Under the pieces are notes generated by a model. It was not told the origin of the DNA. It worked only from the letters and a program-made list of their open reading frames with translations, and did no database searches. From NCBI RefSeq assembly GCF_902506325.1, contig NZ_LR732330.1:620001-684000 (forward strand): a DNA stretch of 64,000 nucleotides, read 5' to 3'. The stretch comes from Limnobacter sp. 130 (GTDB lineage Bacteria > Pseudomonadota > Gammaproteobacteria > Burkholderiales > Burkholderiaceae_B). The position numbers were made by a program, and so were the translations under genes. Below, in pieces: positions 45,281 to 52,651 of the stretch; the stretch's first letter is position 1; every line of letters begins with the position of its first letter.

Positions 45281-45874
45281 TTACTTAATCAAGTCAAGCG
45301 CGAATTTAAAGTGTTCATTTTCTGCACTTTCCAACCATTCAAACACCACCATTTCGGTTGTGACCAGCTCGGCCCCATTGCCCGCCAGCCGGTCAAACGC
45401 GGCATCCCGATTTCTCTCAGTTCTGGATCCACAGGCGTCGGTGACAACCCAGACCTCCATTTCCTCATTCAACAAGTCGAGTGCGGTTTGAAGCAAGCAC
45501 ACATGCGCCTCTACACCGGCAATCACAATACTGGGGCGCTCAGAGTCCTGATTATTCTTTTGCAAATGCTTGGGCAAACTGCGCGCATTGCCTGCTGGTG
45601 CTTTTGAGGTCAGTAAGTCGACCAAACCTTCCGGACAGGCGCTAAAGTGGGTTTTGCGCATTGTGGCTTTGCAAAATGCACCCAGGGCTGGCACAAACGG
45701 ACCTATTTTGTCCGGAACATGTTCAGTACCAAAAACAGGTACACGCAACTTTTTGGCCAAGGAGGCCAAAATTAGTGCATTGTTATAAACATCATCTGCC
45801 TGATGAATGGCAGGCATCAACTTTTCTTGATAATCAATTAAAACCAGTTGGCTTGATTCGTGATTCAATAACAT
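45281..45874 (-). CDS. Isochorismatase-like cysteine hydrolase
   Basis: The 197-residue product starts at ATG 45874 (MLLNHESSQLVLIDYQEKLM); ATG 45913 is the longer option. The catalytic triad of the family is visible: Asp in VLIDYQEKL, Lys in the MRKTHFSA region, and Cys in GVEAHVCLLQTALDLL. It resembles YcaC/nicotinamidase-like hydrolases. The substrate is unknown. There is no signal peptide. Confidence 0.87.
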   Translation of the reverse strand: MLLNHESSQLVLIDYQEKLMPAIHQADDVYNNALILASLAKKLRVPVFGTEHVPDKIGPFVPALGAFCKATMRKTHFSACPEGLVDLLTSKAPAGNARSLPKHLQKNNQDSERPSIVIAGVEAHVCLLQTALDLLNEEMEVWVVTDACGSRTERNRDAAFDRLAGNGAELVTTEMVVFEWLESAENEHFKFALDLIK

Positions 45875-45961
45875 TCGATGTGATAAACCAAAGTGCAAAA
45901 CAAGAGCATACAAGGTTATTCACAACAAAAACACCACAAACTGAACAACACAAACATTGAA

Positions 45962-46711
45962 TCAACCCTGTTGACTTTCTGTAATCTGCTGGCAATATTT
46001 TTCAAGCTCTTCGGGCAAATGGCTGGGGCAAACACCACAAAGGCGATTACCTGGTACTGCATAATCAATAAACTTTGGATAGGGTAAATTCAATTTACCC
46101 ATGATCTCGATAAACTCCTCAAGCGTTTTTTGTTCGCCCAAACGCGGATTTCGACTTTTCTCTTGAGCAATCGAAGAAACCCGCCGGTTTTGATAATCGT
46201 GCCCCGGATAAACCAAGGTGTCTTCAGGCAAAGAAAATAATTTTTCCCTCACACTTTTGTACAAGGTGGGTGCATCACCGTTCTGAAAATCGGTTCGCCC
46301 ACAGCCATCAATCAACAGCGCATCGCCAGTAAATACCCTTTCCCCCAAGCGATAGGAAAAGTGACCATCGGTGTGCCCCGGCGTGTGCAAGGGCTGAATT
46401 TCAATACTGCCAATTAAAAACTGTCGGTCTTCTTCAATACCATGGTCGGTGCACGGCAAACGATCGAAAGCGGGAGCGGCTATCTTGCTGCCCACTTTTT
46501 TCTTCAACTCAAGTGCGGCAGTAATGTGATCTGCGTGTATGTGTGTATCCAGGGTATAGGCGAGAGTCAAACCAAGTTCATTGACCACTGCCAGGTCGCG
46601 ATCAATTGCGGACACCACCGGGTCAATCAACACGGCCTGCCCTGTTTGCTCACAGCCCAACAAATAGGTGTAGGTGCTGGACACCGGCTCGAATAGTTGC
46701 TTGAAAATCAT
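45962..46711 (-). CDS. Persulfide dioxygenase-like MBL protein (ETHE1/Blh type)
   Basis: The 249-residue protein has THIHADHITAALELKK near residue 56, HTPGHTDGHFSYRL, FTGDALLIDGCGRTDFQNG and VYPGHDYQNRRVSS. This is the ETHE1/Blh group of glutathione persulfide dioxygenases, which use a mononuclear iron to turn glutathione persulfide into sulfite. AGGA lies just before ATG 46711. It is divergent from a TauE/SafE permease that could export the sulfite formed, and the two share one palindrome. Confidence 0.88.
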   Translation of the reverse strand: MIFKQLFEPVSSTYTYLLGCEQTGQAVLIDPVVSAIDRDLAVVNELGLTLAYTLDTHIHADHITAALELKKKVGSKIAAPAFDRLPCTDHGIEEDRQFLIGSIEIQPLHTPGHTDGHFSYRLGERVFTGDALLIDGCGRTDFQNGDAPTLYKSVREKLFSLPEDTLVYPGHDYQNRRVSSIAQEKSRNPRLGEQKTLEEFIEIMGKLNLPYPKFIDYAVPGNRLCGVCPSHLPEELEKYCQQITESQQG

Positions 46712-46731
46712 ATTCCGTCCTCAATATTTTA

Positions 46732-46753
46732 TATATGCGTATTCGCGCATATA
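46732..46753. promoter_or_regulatory. Operator-like palindrome between persulfide dioxygenase and TauE genes
   Basis: TATATGCG (46732-46739), spacer TATTCG, CGCATATA (46746-46753) is a perfect 8-bp inverted repeat. On the plus strand a consensus TATAAT -10 box lies at 46750-46755, overlapping the right arm. On the minus strand an AT-rich -10 region lies beside the left arm. A repressor bound here would shut both promoters. BigR/SqrR-type ArsR regulators control such gene pairs elsewhere, but no regulator gene is adjacent here. Confidence 0.65.
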
Positions 46754-46862
46754 ATAAATGGCATTCTATATTTTTATTGCCTGTCATGCAGTATGCAAAT
46801 ACGGCAAGGCAAAATGTTCAATACTCAATCTTTACAGGGGAAATCTTGAAGCAGGTATTTGC

Positions 46863-47672
46863 ATGATTGGTACGCTGGCCTTGGGACTTTTGGTGGGGTT
46901 GGTCATGGCACTGACGGGCGCTGGCGGTGGCGTGCTTGCTGTACCGCTACTGGTATTTACAACCGGGTTGCCTGTTCAACAGGTGTCTGCCATTGGTTTG
47001 CTGGCGGTGGGCTTGGCGGCAACGCTGGGTGCGGCACTTGGCCTTCGCGCAGGCGAGGTGCGCTACAAAGCTGCAGGCCTGATGGGGTCTGTGGGCTTGC
47101 TGCTATCACCTGTTGGCTTTTGGGTGGCTCAGCAAGTCAATACCAAAGCGCTGGGCCTTGTGTTCTCGGCGGTGCTGTTGTGGGTTGCATTCAACGCATT
47201 TCGGGGTGCTGCAAATTCAGAGCTGAATGTGATTGATGCGCCGCCCGATTCGGAAAAAAGCAAATGCCCTTGTATACGTAGTCCGGAAACCGGGCGCTTT
47301 ATATGGACCTGGCCATGCGCTCGTGCACTTGTTTTCTCTGGTGCGGTGGCGGGCTTTCTATCAGGGTTGCTGGGTGTGGGTGGCGGCTTTGTGCTGGTGC
47401 CCGCCTTGCAGCGCTTCACCAACTTAAGTGTGCAATCGGTCACTGTCACTTCATTGGCGGTGATTGCAATTGTTTCAACATTTGGCGTGTTGAACAGCGC
47501 CAGCGCCGGCGCTTTCAATTATGAAATCGGTATTACTTTCGCAGCCGCCGCCTTGTGCGGCATGATGGGAGGGCGGCTGGTTTCCAACAAAATGCCAAGC
47601 GCACAATTGAAAAAAGCATTTGGTGTGATGTGCGTGATTGTGGCGGCACTGATGGTGGTGAAGAATATTTAA
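46863..47672 (+). CDS. TauE/SafE family sulfite exporter
   Basis: The product has 269 residues from ATG 46863; an upstream in-frame ATG at 46758 is rejected because it lies only three bases after a TATAAT box. Helices repeat in two halves, each with the family glycine motif (LVGLVMALTGAGGGVLAVPLL near residue 8; FLSGLLGVGGGFVLVPAL near 165). The central loop contains a CPC motif (KSKCPCIRSPETG) and a further cysteine (TWPCARA), which is unusual. It is likely to export sulfite or a sulfonate made by persulfide oxidation. Confidence 0.88.
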   Translation: MIGTLALGLLVGLVMALTGAGGGVLAVPLLVFTTGLPVQQVSAIGLLAVGLAATLGAALGLRAGEVRYKAAGLMGSVGLLLSPVGFWVAQQVNTKALGLVFSAVLLWVAFNAFRGAANSELNVIDAPPDSEKSKCPCIRSPETGRFIWTWPCARALVFSGAVAGFLSGLLGVGGGFVLVPALQRFTNLSVQSVTVTSLAVIAIVSTFGVLNSASAGAFNYEIGITFAAAALCGMMGGRLVSNKMPSAQLKKAFGVMCVIVAALMVVKNI

Positions 47673-47677
47673 GTGAT

Positions 47678-48370
47678 TCAAAATCCCGGCGTAATTCCGA
47701 AACCAATCGTGAAAGCTCTGGCCTCTTGAAAAGTGCCATAGTCGCTGCCGTAGCTGGCATCCACTTGCAGAAAATCGGGAATCAGCGTGTACCGCACCCC
47801 AATACGCCAACTTAAACTGTCATTCACACCTGAATAGGTTTCAACAGAAAACCCGACTCGCTCATTGAACGAATAATCGAGTGCTGCTGCTTTGAAGACA
47901 CTGTTGTCGCTTTGGATTTGGTCACTGTATTGCAAATAGCCCAAATTCAAGTGAAGCAGTAAATCGGTGCCATGCAGGGGCACAGAGGCAATGGTAGTAA
48001 GCAGCGTTTCTTGCGAAGATTCATCGCTGAATTTCAAGCGCCCCCATTCGCGACTAGCTGCCAAGCCAAATCCTGTCGAGTTCTCGGTGAAATCTCGAAG
48101 TATGTGTTTGTAACCAAGCGAGTTCAGGGACAGATCTTCCTGATTGCCATGTGCAGCACCAAGCCCCAGACTGAATTCGCCGTTGCCAAGGAAATTGCAA
48201 CCTCCATTGAAATTGTCCTGTCGGACTTCAAGGGCAGTTTCTGTCCAGAAATCAAGTTGGCAGATTCTGTGGGCAGTGACTGACGCATCATCAGTTTCAA
48301 TGGGACGGCCGGCTTGTGCCGAATTTACACCCACGGTCAAAGAGACAACTACGGCAATTAATTTTTTCAC
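47678..48370 (-). CDS. Putative outer-membrane beta-barrel protein
   Basis: The 230-residue product has a signal peptide (LIAVVVSLTVGVNSAQA) followed by GRPIETDDASV, the start of a family of small periplasmic/outer-membrane proteins (RPLxTDDA-type). Alternating hydrophobic strands and a C-terminal phenylalanine (GFGITPGF) point to a small barrel. Function is unknown. Its end lies five bases from the TauE gene end, convergent. Confidence 0.65.
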   Translation of the reverse strand: MKKLIAVVVSLTVGVNSAQAGRPIETDDASVTAHRICQLDFWTETALEVRQDNFNGGCNFLGNGEFSLGLGAAHGNQEDLSLNSLGYKHILRDFTENSTGFGLAASREWGRLKFSDESSQETLLTTIASVPLHGTDLLLHLNLGYLQYSDQIQSDNSVFKAAALDYSFNERVGFSVETYSGVNDSLSWRIGVRYTLIPDFLQVDASYGSDYGTFQEARAFTIGFGITPGF

Positions 48371-48485
48371 AAATATATAGGGTCGGTTTTGTAACGATCG
48401 GGGACATTCAAACCATCAGCAATCACTGGAAAACCGCAAGGCTGCCATATACCTCCAGCGTAAAGGTTTATATCACACACAATAT

Positions 48486-48519
48486 AAAAAGCCCCCATGG
48501 TTACCCAAAGGAGCTTTTT
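48486..48519 (-). terminator. Terminator after the acidic repeat protein gene
   Basis: Read on the minus strand, AAAAAGCTCCTTTGG and CCATGGGGGCTTTTT form a 15-bp stem (one U-U mismatch, three G-U pairs) around a four-base loop, with a T-run at the end. It lies 23 bases past the stop at 48542. Confidence 0.7.
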
Positions 48520-48541
48520 TGTACCACTCAAACTAACCTGA

Positions 48542-49846
48542 TTAGATTGGCAAAGCACCTGTCACTGGATCAAGGGCACCCAAGCCACCGCCGTCCGTAG
48601 AAATCGGCAACGCACCGGTGAGCATATCCAAAGGCAAGGCATCTGTACCTGCACTTGAATCGCTAGAACTTGCTGTGTCGCCGCCCAACACCTCGCCGAC
48701 CGTACCAATTAAACCAGTGGGGTCTTGAGCAGAGGCATCGGTCACCGCATTACCCAAAGTTTCAACTCCACCAGCCAGGGTATCCACACCATCGCCCACG
48801 GCACTGGTTACTGGGTCAAGTGGTGCCAACGCTGCGTCTTCAGCGGTCAGGTCGGTAAGGCCCTCACTCACCTCGTTCAAAGTACCAGGCAAACCGTTGG
48901 TGTCACTGGTATCGTCGCTGGTACCCACGATTGGCGCCAAAATATCAGATGTAATCGGTGCAAGGGGGCTGTCATCGCCTGCCAGCGTATTGCCCACATC
49001 GGCCAAACCTTCTGCAACGCCATCCACCGCGCCAGAATCAGAACCCAGGGTTTCAGTCAGTGGGTCTACAACAGGAGCCAAGGGGGTATTTTCCGTGCCA
49101 CTGTCCAGTCCGGTTGAAATTGCGTTTACCGCACCCACAACGCCACCGGCATCGGAGCCATCACCGCTACCGGGATCGCCAACCACACCGGCGAGCACGT
49201 CCGTCAAACCTGTGGGGTCTTGATCGGAAATCCCTCCGATTGCGCCACCCACGGTACCCAAGCCATCGGACACAGCATCAGTTGCGCCAGCCACGGGTGC
49301 CAATGGAGTTTCCTCCAGACCATCGCCAACAGACTCAACGCCACCGGCCAAACCACCAGCACCGGAGCCACCATCGCCAGCACCGCCGTTGTCATCGTCG
49401 TTGCCCAGAATGAAAGCACCTGCAGCCACGGCACCCAAGCCGGCGGCTGCGCCACCACCCAAACCACCCGCCAGCAGACCAGCGCCAACAAGCCCAGACA
49501 TTTCGCCGGTGCCTTGCTCCAGAATTGCAGATGAAATATCGTCGTCAATGTCGTAAAGTTCGACACCTTCGGTCAAGGCAACTACCTTGGTGCGCGAAGC
49601 CGCGCCTGCTACGTCAGAGCCAATTTCTTCCAGACGCGCAGCCGCACCCGGCTGCAATACCAACAAGGTATCGCCCTGCCCTGCACCACGTGCCGGAATT
49701 CGAATTTCCATGGGAGTTGCAGATGTATTGGAAATCTCATCACCCCATTGGAACAACTCGGCATCGGCCACTGCCTGACCATTTCGGGTCACCGTGGGCG
49801 TTGCATTGGGGGTCTGAATTTTGGCAACCGGGGTTTGATCAATCAT
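48542..49846 (-). CDS. Acidic glycine-rich repeat protein
   Basis: The 434-residue product has an N-terminal domain (about 1-105) with FQWGDEISNTSATPMEIRIPA and DTLLVLQPGAAARLEEIG, and a glycine/alanine-rich hydrophobic stretch (about 118-152). About 280 residues of imperfect repeats rich in Asp, Gly, Val, Thr and Leu follow. Recurrent phrases are TPLAPV, DPTGLxxxxxxVxG, LGNAVTDxxxQDPTG and GALPI. There is no classical signal peptide or cysteine. Such acidic repeats occur in secreted or surface adhesins, and the N-terminal domain could be a BapA-like prefix. Function is unknown. A clear terminator follows it, and dyads of unknown use precede it. Confidence 0.8.
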   Translation of the reverse strand: MIDQTPVAKIQTPNATPTVTRNGQAVADAELFQWGDEISNTSATPMEIRIPARGAGQGDTLLVLQPGAAARLEEIGSDVAGAASRTKVVALTEGVELYDIDDDISSAILEQGTGEMSGLVGAGLLAGGLGGGAAAGLGAVAAGAFILGNDDDNGGAGDGGSGAGGLAGGVESVGDGLEETPLAPVAGATDAVSDGLGTVGGAIGGISDQDPTGLTDVLAGVVGDPGSGDGSDAGGVVGAVNAISTGLDSGTENTPLAPVVDPLTETLGSDSGAVDGVAEGLADVGNTLAGDDSPLAPITSDILAPIVGTSDDTSDTNGLPGTLNEVSEGLTDLTAEDAALAPLDPVTSAVGDGVDTLAGGVETLGNAVTDASAQDPTGLIGTVGEVLGGDTASSSDSSAGTDALPLDMLTGALPISTDGGGLGALDPVTGALPI

Positions 49847-49908
49847 GAGGTGTACACCTGTAAGTTTTCTGACACAACTAATACACCCAATCGCTTGGAA
49901 CAGATTCG

Positions 49909-49939
49909 AATATTGTCACTAAAAATTGTGAACAATATT
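49909..49939. promoter_or_regulatory. Dyad symmetries upstream of the acidic repeat protein gene
   Basis: AATATTGT (49909-49916) and ACAATATT (49932-49939) are exact reverse complements. Inside lies a second dyad, ATTGT-GA-ACAAT (49925-49936). The cluster sits about 63 to 93 bases before the ATG at 49846 and could be a regulator site. No matching regulator is identified. Confidence 0.35.
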
Positions 49940-49982
49940 TAACACACAAAGTATTCATGCACCACCGAATAGCCAGTTCAAC

Positions 49983-50011
49983 AAAAAAACCCGCTCGAAA
50001 GCGGGTTTTTT
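49983..50011. terminator. Bidirectional terminator after the acyl-CoA dehydrogenase gene
   Basis: AAAAAACCCGCT (49984-49995), loop CGAA, AGCGGGTTTTTT (50000-50011) is a perfect 12-bp stem with A/T runs on both sides. It lies 16 bases past the stop at 50027 of the minus-strand dehydrogenase. Confidence 0.88.
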
Positions 50012-50026
50012 GATGGTCAGTTTGCC

Positions 50027-51169
50027 TTACAGTGACCGCGCGATAATCTCTTTCATGATCTCGCTGGAGCCGCCATAAATGCGCTGCACGCGCGCATCGG
50101 CGTACATCTGCGCAATTGGATATTCCATCATGTAACCATAGCCGCCGAAGAACTGAAGGCACTCGTCAATCACCTTGCATTCCAGTTCGCTCAAATGCAA
50201 CTTGGCAATTGACGCTGTTGCCGCATCCAACTTACCGGCAACCAGTTTCTCAATGGAGTTGTCGATAAATGCACGGGCCACCACAGCCTGCGATTTCAAC
50301 TCTGCCATCTTGAAGCGGGTGTTCTGGAACTCAAAAATCGACTTGCCAAAGGCCTTGCGTTCCTTGGTGTATTCCAGGGTAATTTCTATGGCCATTTCAA
50401 TGGCGGCCATGGCGCCCACGCCCAACATAAGGCGCTCGTAAGGCAGTTCAACCATCAACTGCATGAAGCCCATGCCTTCAGCGCCCAACACGTTTTGGGT
50501 TGGAATACGCACATTGTCAAAGAACAGTTCGCAAGTGTCTTGTCCTTTCTGGCCCAGTTTTTCCAGAATGCGGCCAACCTTGAAACCTTCTGCCTGCTTG
50601 GTTTCAAGCAGTAGCAAGGTGGTGCCTTTTGCCCCGGCGCTGGGGTCGGTTTTCACCACCAGAATAATGACATCGGCGTGATAACCATTTGAAATAAAAA
50701 TCTTGGAACCATTCACAACGTAGTGGTTGCCGTCTTTCACCGCGCTGGTGCGAATACCCTGCAAGTCTGACCCTGCACCAGGCTCGCTCATCGCGATTGC
50801 ACCAATCATTTCACCGCTGGCCATTTTCGGCAAAAAGTATTGTTTCTGTGCTTCGGTACCGTGGTTCAAAATATACTGCGCAGCAATCGCGTGCACATGC
50901 ACCCCGAACGACCGGTCGCCGCTGTAGGCCAGTTCTTCAAACAGTACAGCCATGTGGGTAAAATCACCGCCTGCGCCGCCGTATTCTTCGGGAATGTCAG
51001 CAGACAACAAACCCATTTCACCGGCTTTGTTCCACAACTCACGGTCCACATACCGTTGCTTGGCCCATTTGTGTTGATTGGGTTTGATCTCTGTTTCAAC
51101 AAAACGACGAATATTGGAACGGTACAGTTCGAGGTCGGAATTCATCCAGCTGGGGTTGGGGTATCTCAT
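50027..51169 (-). CDS. Acyl-CoA dehydrogenase (LCAD-like)
   Basis: The product has 380 residues from ATG 51169 (MRYPNPSWMNSDLELYR); ATG 51235 would run into the operator region. The FAD/substrate motifs are AIAMSEPGAGSDLQGIRTSA and KIFISNGYHAD. The C-terminal motif reads IYGGSSEIMKEIIARS, with Gly where MCAD-type enzymes have the catalytic Glu. A glutamate in MVELPYERLMLG matches the alternative base position of LCAD and isovaleryl-CoA dehydrogenases. It oxidises acyl-CoA with electrons passed to ETF. It is divergent from a TetR gene that may control it. Confidence 0.92.
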   Translation of the reverse strand: MRYPNPSWMNSDLELYRSNIRRFVETEIKPNQHKWAKQRYVDRELWNKAGEMGLLSADIPEEYGGAGGDFTHMAVLFEELAYSGDRSFGVHVHAIAAQYILNHGTEAQKQYFLPKMASGEMIGAIAMSEPGAGSDLQGIRTSAVKDGNHYVVNGSKIFISNGYHADVIILVVKTDPSAGAKGTTLLLLETKQAEGFKVGRILEKLGQKGQDTCELFFDNVRIPTQNVLGAEGMGFMQLMVELPYERLMLGVGAMAAIEMAIEITLEYTKERKAFGKSIFEFQNTRFKMAELKSQAVVARAFIDNSIEKLVAGKLDAATASIAKLHLSELECKVIDECLQFFGGYGYMMEYPIAQMYADARVQRIYGGSSEIMKEIIARSL

Positions 51170-51199
51170 TTGTCTCTTCGCACTCTCAAAGTTATAGGT

Positions 51200-51250
51200 C
51201 AACCGACCGGTTGCAGTGAATCGATTATAGGTCACATGACCGGTTTGTCA
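51200..51250. promoter_or_regulatory. Two operator-like palindromes between acyl-CoA dehydrogenase and TetR genes
   Basis: CAACCG-AC-CGGTTG (51200-51213) and TGAC-CGGTTT-GTCA (51237-51250) are perfect inverted repeats sharing the core GACCGGTT. They lie in the 104-base divergent intergenic region, the usual place for an autoregulating TetR repressor. Confidence 0.6.
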
Positions 51251-51273
51251 ATATTTGAGTTAAAGTAACGCCC

Positions 51274-51879
51274 ATGAGCACACACGCCACCACTGACAAA
51301 GGTCACATTCGTTCGCAAGAAATATTGAGAACAGCCCAAGCCATATTGGCCGCTGAGGGCTATGCCGGGCTGAGCATGCGCAGCGTAGCCACTCAACTGG
51401 GTATTTCACTGAGTACTGTGCAGCACTACTACACCAACAAGGAAGCCTTGGTTGAGGCCTTGCTGATTTATGTGATGGACAATTACCAGGCAGCGGTTGC
51501 GCAGGTGATGAATGCGATGAGCGACAAAAGTCAGCTGGAACGATTTACCACCATCGTGGATTTGATTTTGCTGGAAATACGTCGCCCGGAAACCTTTGGC
51601 GTACTGGCTGAAATTTATGCGTTATCGAACCGTTTGCCTTTTGCAGCCCGATTGATTGATGCGGTGTATGCGCGGGAAAGAAAAGAAATTTTTAAACTGA
51701 TTTACGGGCTGGAACCAAAAATCAGCAAGTCGGAATACAAGCTGCGGGCAGCCATGATTGTGGTCCAAATTCACGGACTTGTTTCACAGCTTGCGCAAGA
51801 CAACGACCCAAGCCTTAGCCGAAAACAACTTGAACAAGCTGCTCGGCAAAGTTTTTTAATGTTGGCTACAAGAGCCTGA
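51274..51879 (+). CDS. TetR family transcriptional regulator
   Basis: The 201-residue protein has an N-terminal TetR helix-turn-helix (ILRTAQAILAAEGYAGLSMR, VATQLGISLSTVQHYYTNKE) and an all-helical ligand domain. It is divergent from an acyl-CoA dehydrogenase with two palindromes between them, so it probably represses that gene and itself. An acyl-CoA or fatty-acid ligand is inferred from context. Confidence 0.92.
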   Translation: MSTHATTDKGHIRSQEILRTAQAILAAEGYAGLSMRSVATQLGISLSTVQHYYTNKEALVEALLIYVMDNYQAAVAQVMNAMSDKSQLERFTTIVDLILLEIRRPETFGVLAEIYALSNRLPFAARLIDAVYARERKEIFKLIYGLEPKISKSEYKLRAAMIVVQIHGLVSQLAQDNDPSLSRKQLEQAARQSFLMLATRA

Positions 51880-51898
51880 TGCATTTAACCGTAAACCC

Positions 51899-52102
51899 TC
51901 AGGCGTAGACGTTCAGGCGAGTACCCAAATTACCGCTGGTTGCCAAAGGTGGTGGTTGTGGAATGGACTGAATCAGCTGGGCAACAGAAGATTCCGCGAT
52001 GTCCATGGTTTTCTTGAACACTGCAATTTGACCTTGCTGAATATTTTGGGCCTGCTGCATTTGAACCGTGGCATTCACCATGGCGGCTGGGGATACATCC
52101 AT
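51899..52102 (-). CDS. YjfB-like putative motility protein
   Basis: The 67-residue product from ATG 52102 (MDVSPAAMVNATVQMQQAQN) has VFKKTMDIAESSVAQLIQSIPQ and ends in GNLGTRLNVYA. The MDVS start, central KxxMDI and C-terminal LGxxxNVxA match the YjfB family of small proteins found near motility genes. No biochemical role is established. ATG 52144 would add 14 residues without similarity. Confidence 0.72.
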   Translation of the reverse strand: MDVSPAAMVNATVQMQQAQNIQQGQIAVFKKTMDIAESSVAQLIQSIPQPPPLATSGNLGTRLNVYA

Positions 52103-52165
52103 GCATTTTCTCCATATCAATTCACTTGATAACGGCAGCAGCACACAAAAATTGAATCGAACTTG

Positions 52166-52489
52166 CTAAGACCCCTTCTTGGCTCGGTCCAGAATTTGCA
52201 CCACCAGCTCACTGCGTATCTGCTCACCGCGCTCCACATTCTGGGCGTGTAGCAGCACGTTTTCCTCAATCAGCTTCGCCATTGAACTAAGCAGCACATA
52301 AATGAGGTCTTCGGCCTTGAACATGGCAGCATTTTGAAGAATGTTCAAAGCCCCCAGGCAACAAGAGTGGCGCAGCGCCATTTCATCCACTGCAAGATCG
52401 CCATAGTCCAGTGGATCCTCCTTGGCAACTTCATTGACCAACATCACTAAGGTGTTCAAATCAATTTCTACTTGATGCGTTGTTGCCAT
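52166..52489 (-). CDS. Hypothetical small helical protein
   Basis: The 107-residue product from ATG 52489 (MATTHQVEIDLNTLVMLVNE) is acidic, highly helical and cysteine-containing (HSCCLGALNILQNAAMF). A GGAG stretch (minus strand, about 52503-52498) precedes this ATG, supporting it over 52552. I recognise no family. It lies upstream of the YjfB-like gene, separated by 63 bases, in the same direction. Confidence 0.6.
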   Translation of the reverse strand: MATTHQVEIDLNTLVMLVNEVAKEDPLDYGDLAVDEMALRHSCCLGALNILQNAAMFKAEDLIYVLLSSMAKLIEENVLLHAQNVERGEQIRSELVVQILDRAKKGS

Positions 52490-52651
52490 GGTGTTTCTCC
52501 GTGGTGAGCACACCTTCGTTCTACCATAGCGCTGTACAGAAAACCAGCACAAAATGGGTCAAAGCCCACCCAATTAATTACAACTATTTGCATTATTGAT
52601 AAATATGAGTAATTATTGGAAGATACTTCAAGAATTACAGGGATAAACGCC

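Noticed and set aside
46758-46862. Upstream ATG as start of the TauE-like gene
   Set aside because: It lies three bases after a consensus -10 box, so it could not be included in the expected transcript, and the added residues do not match the family start.
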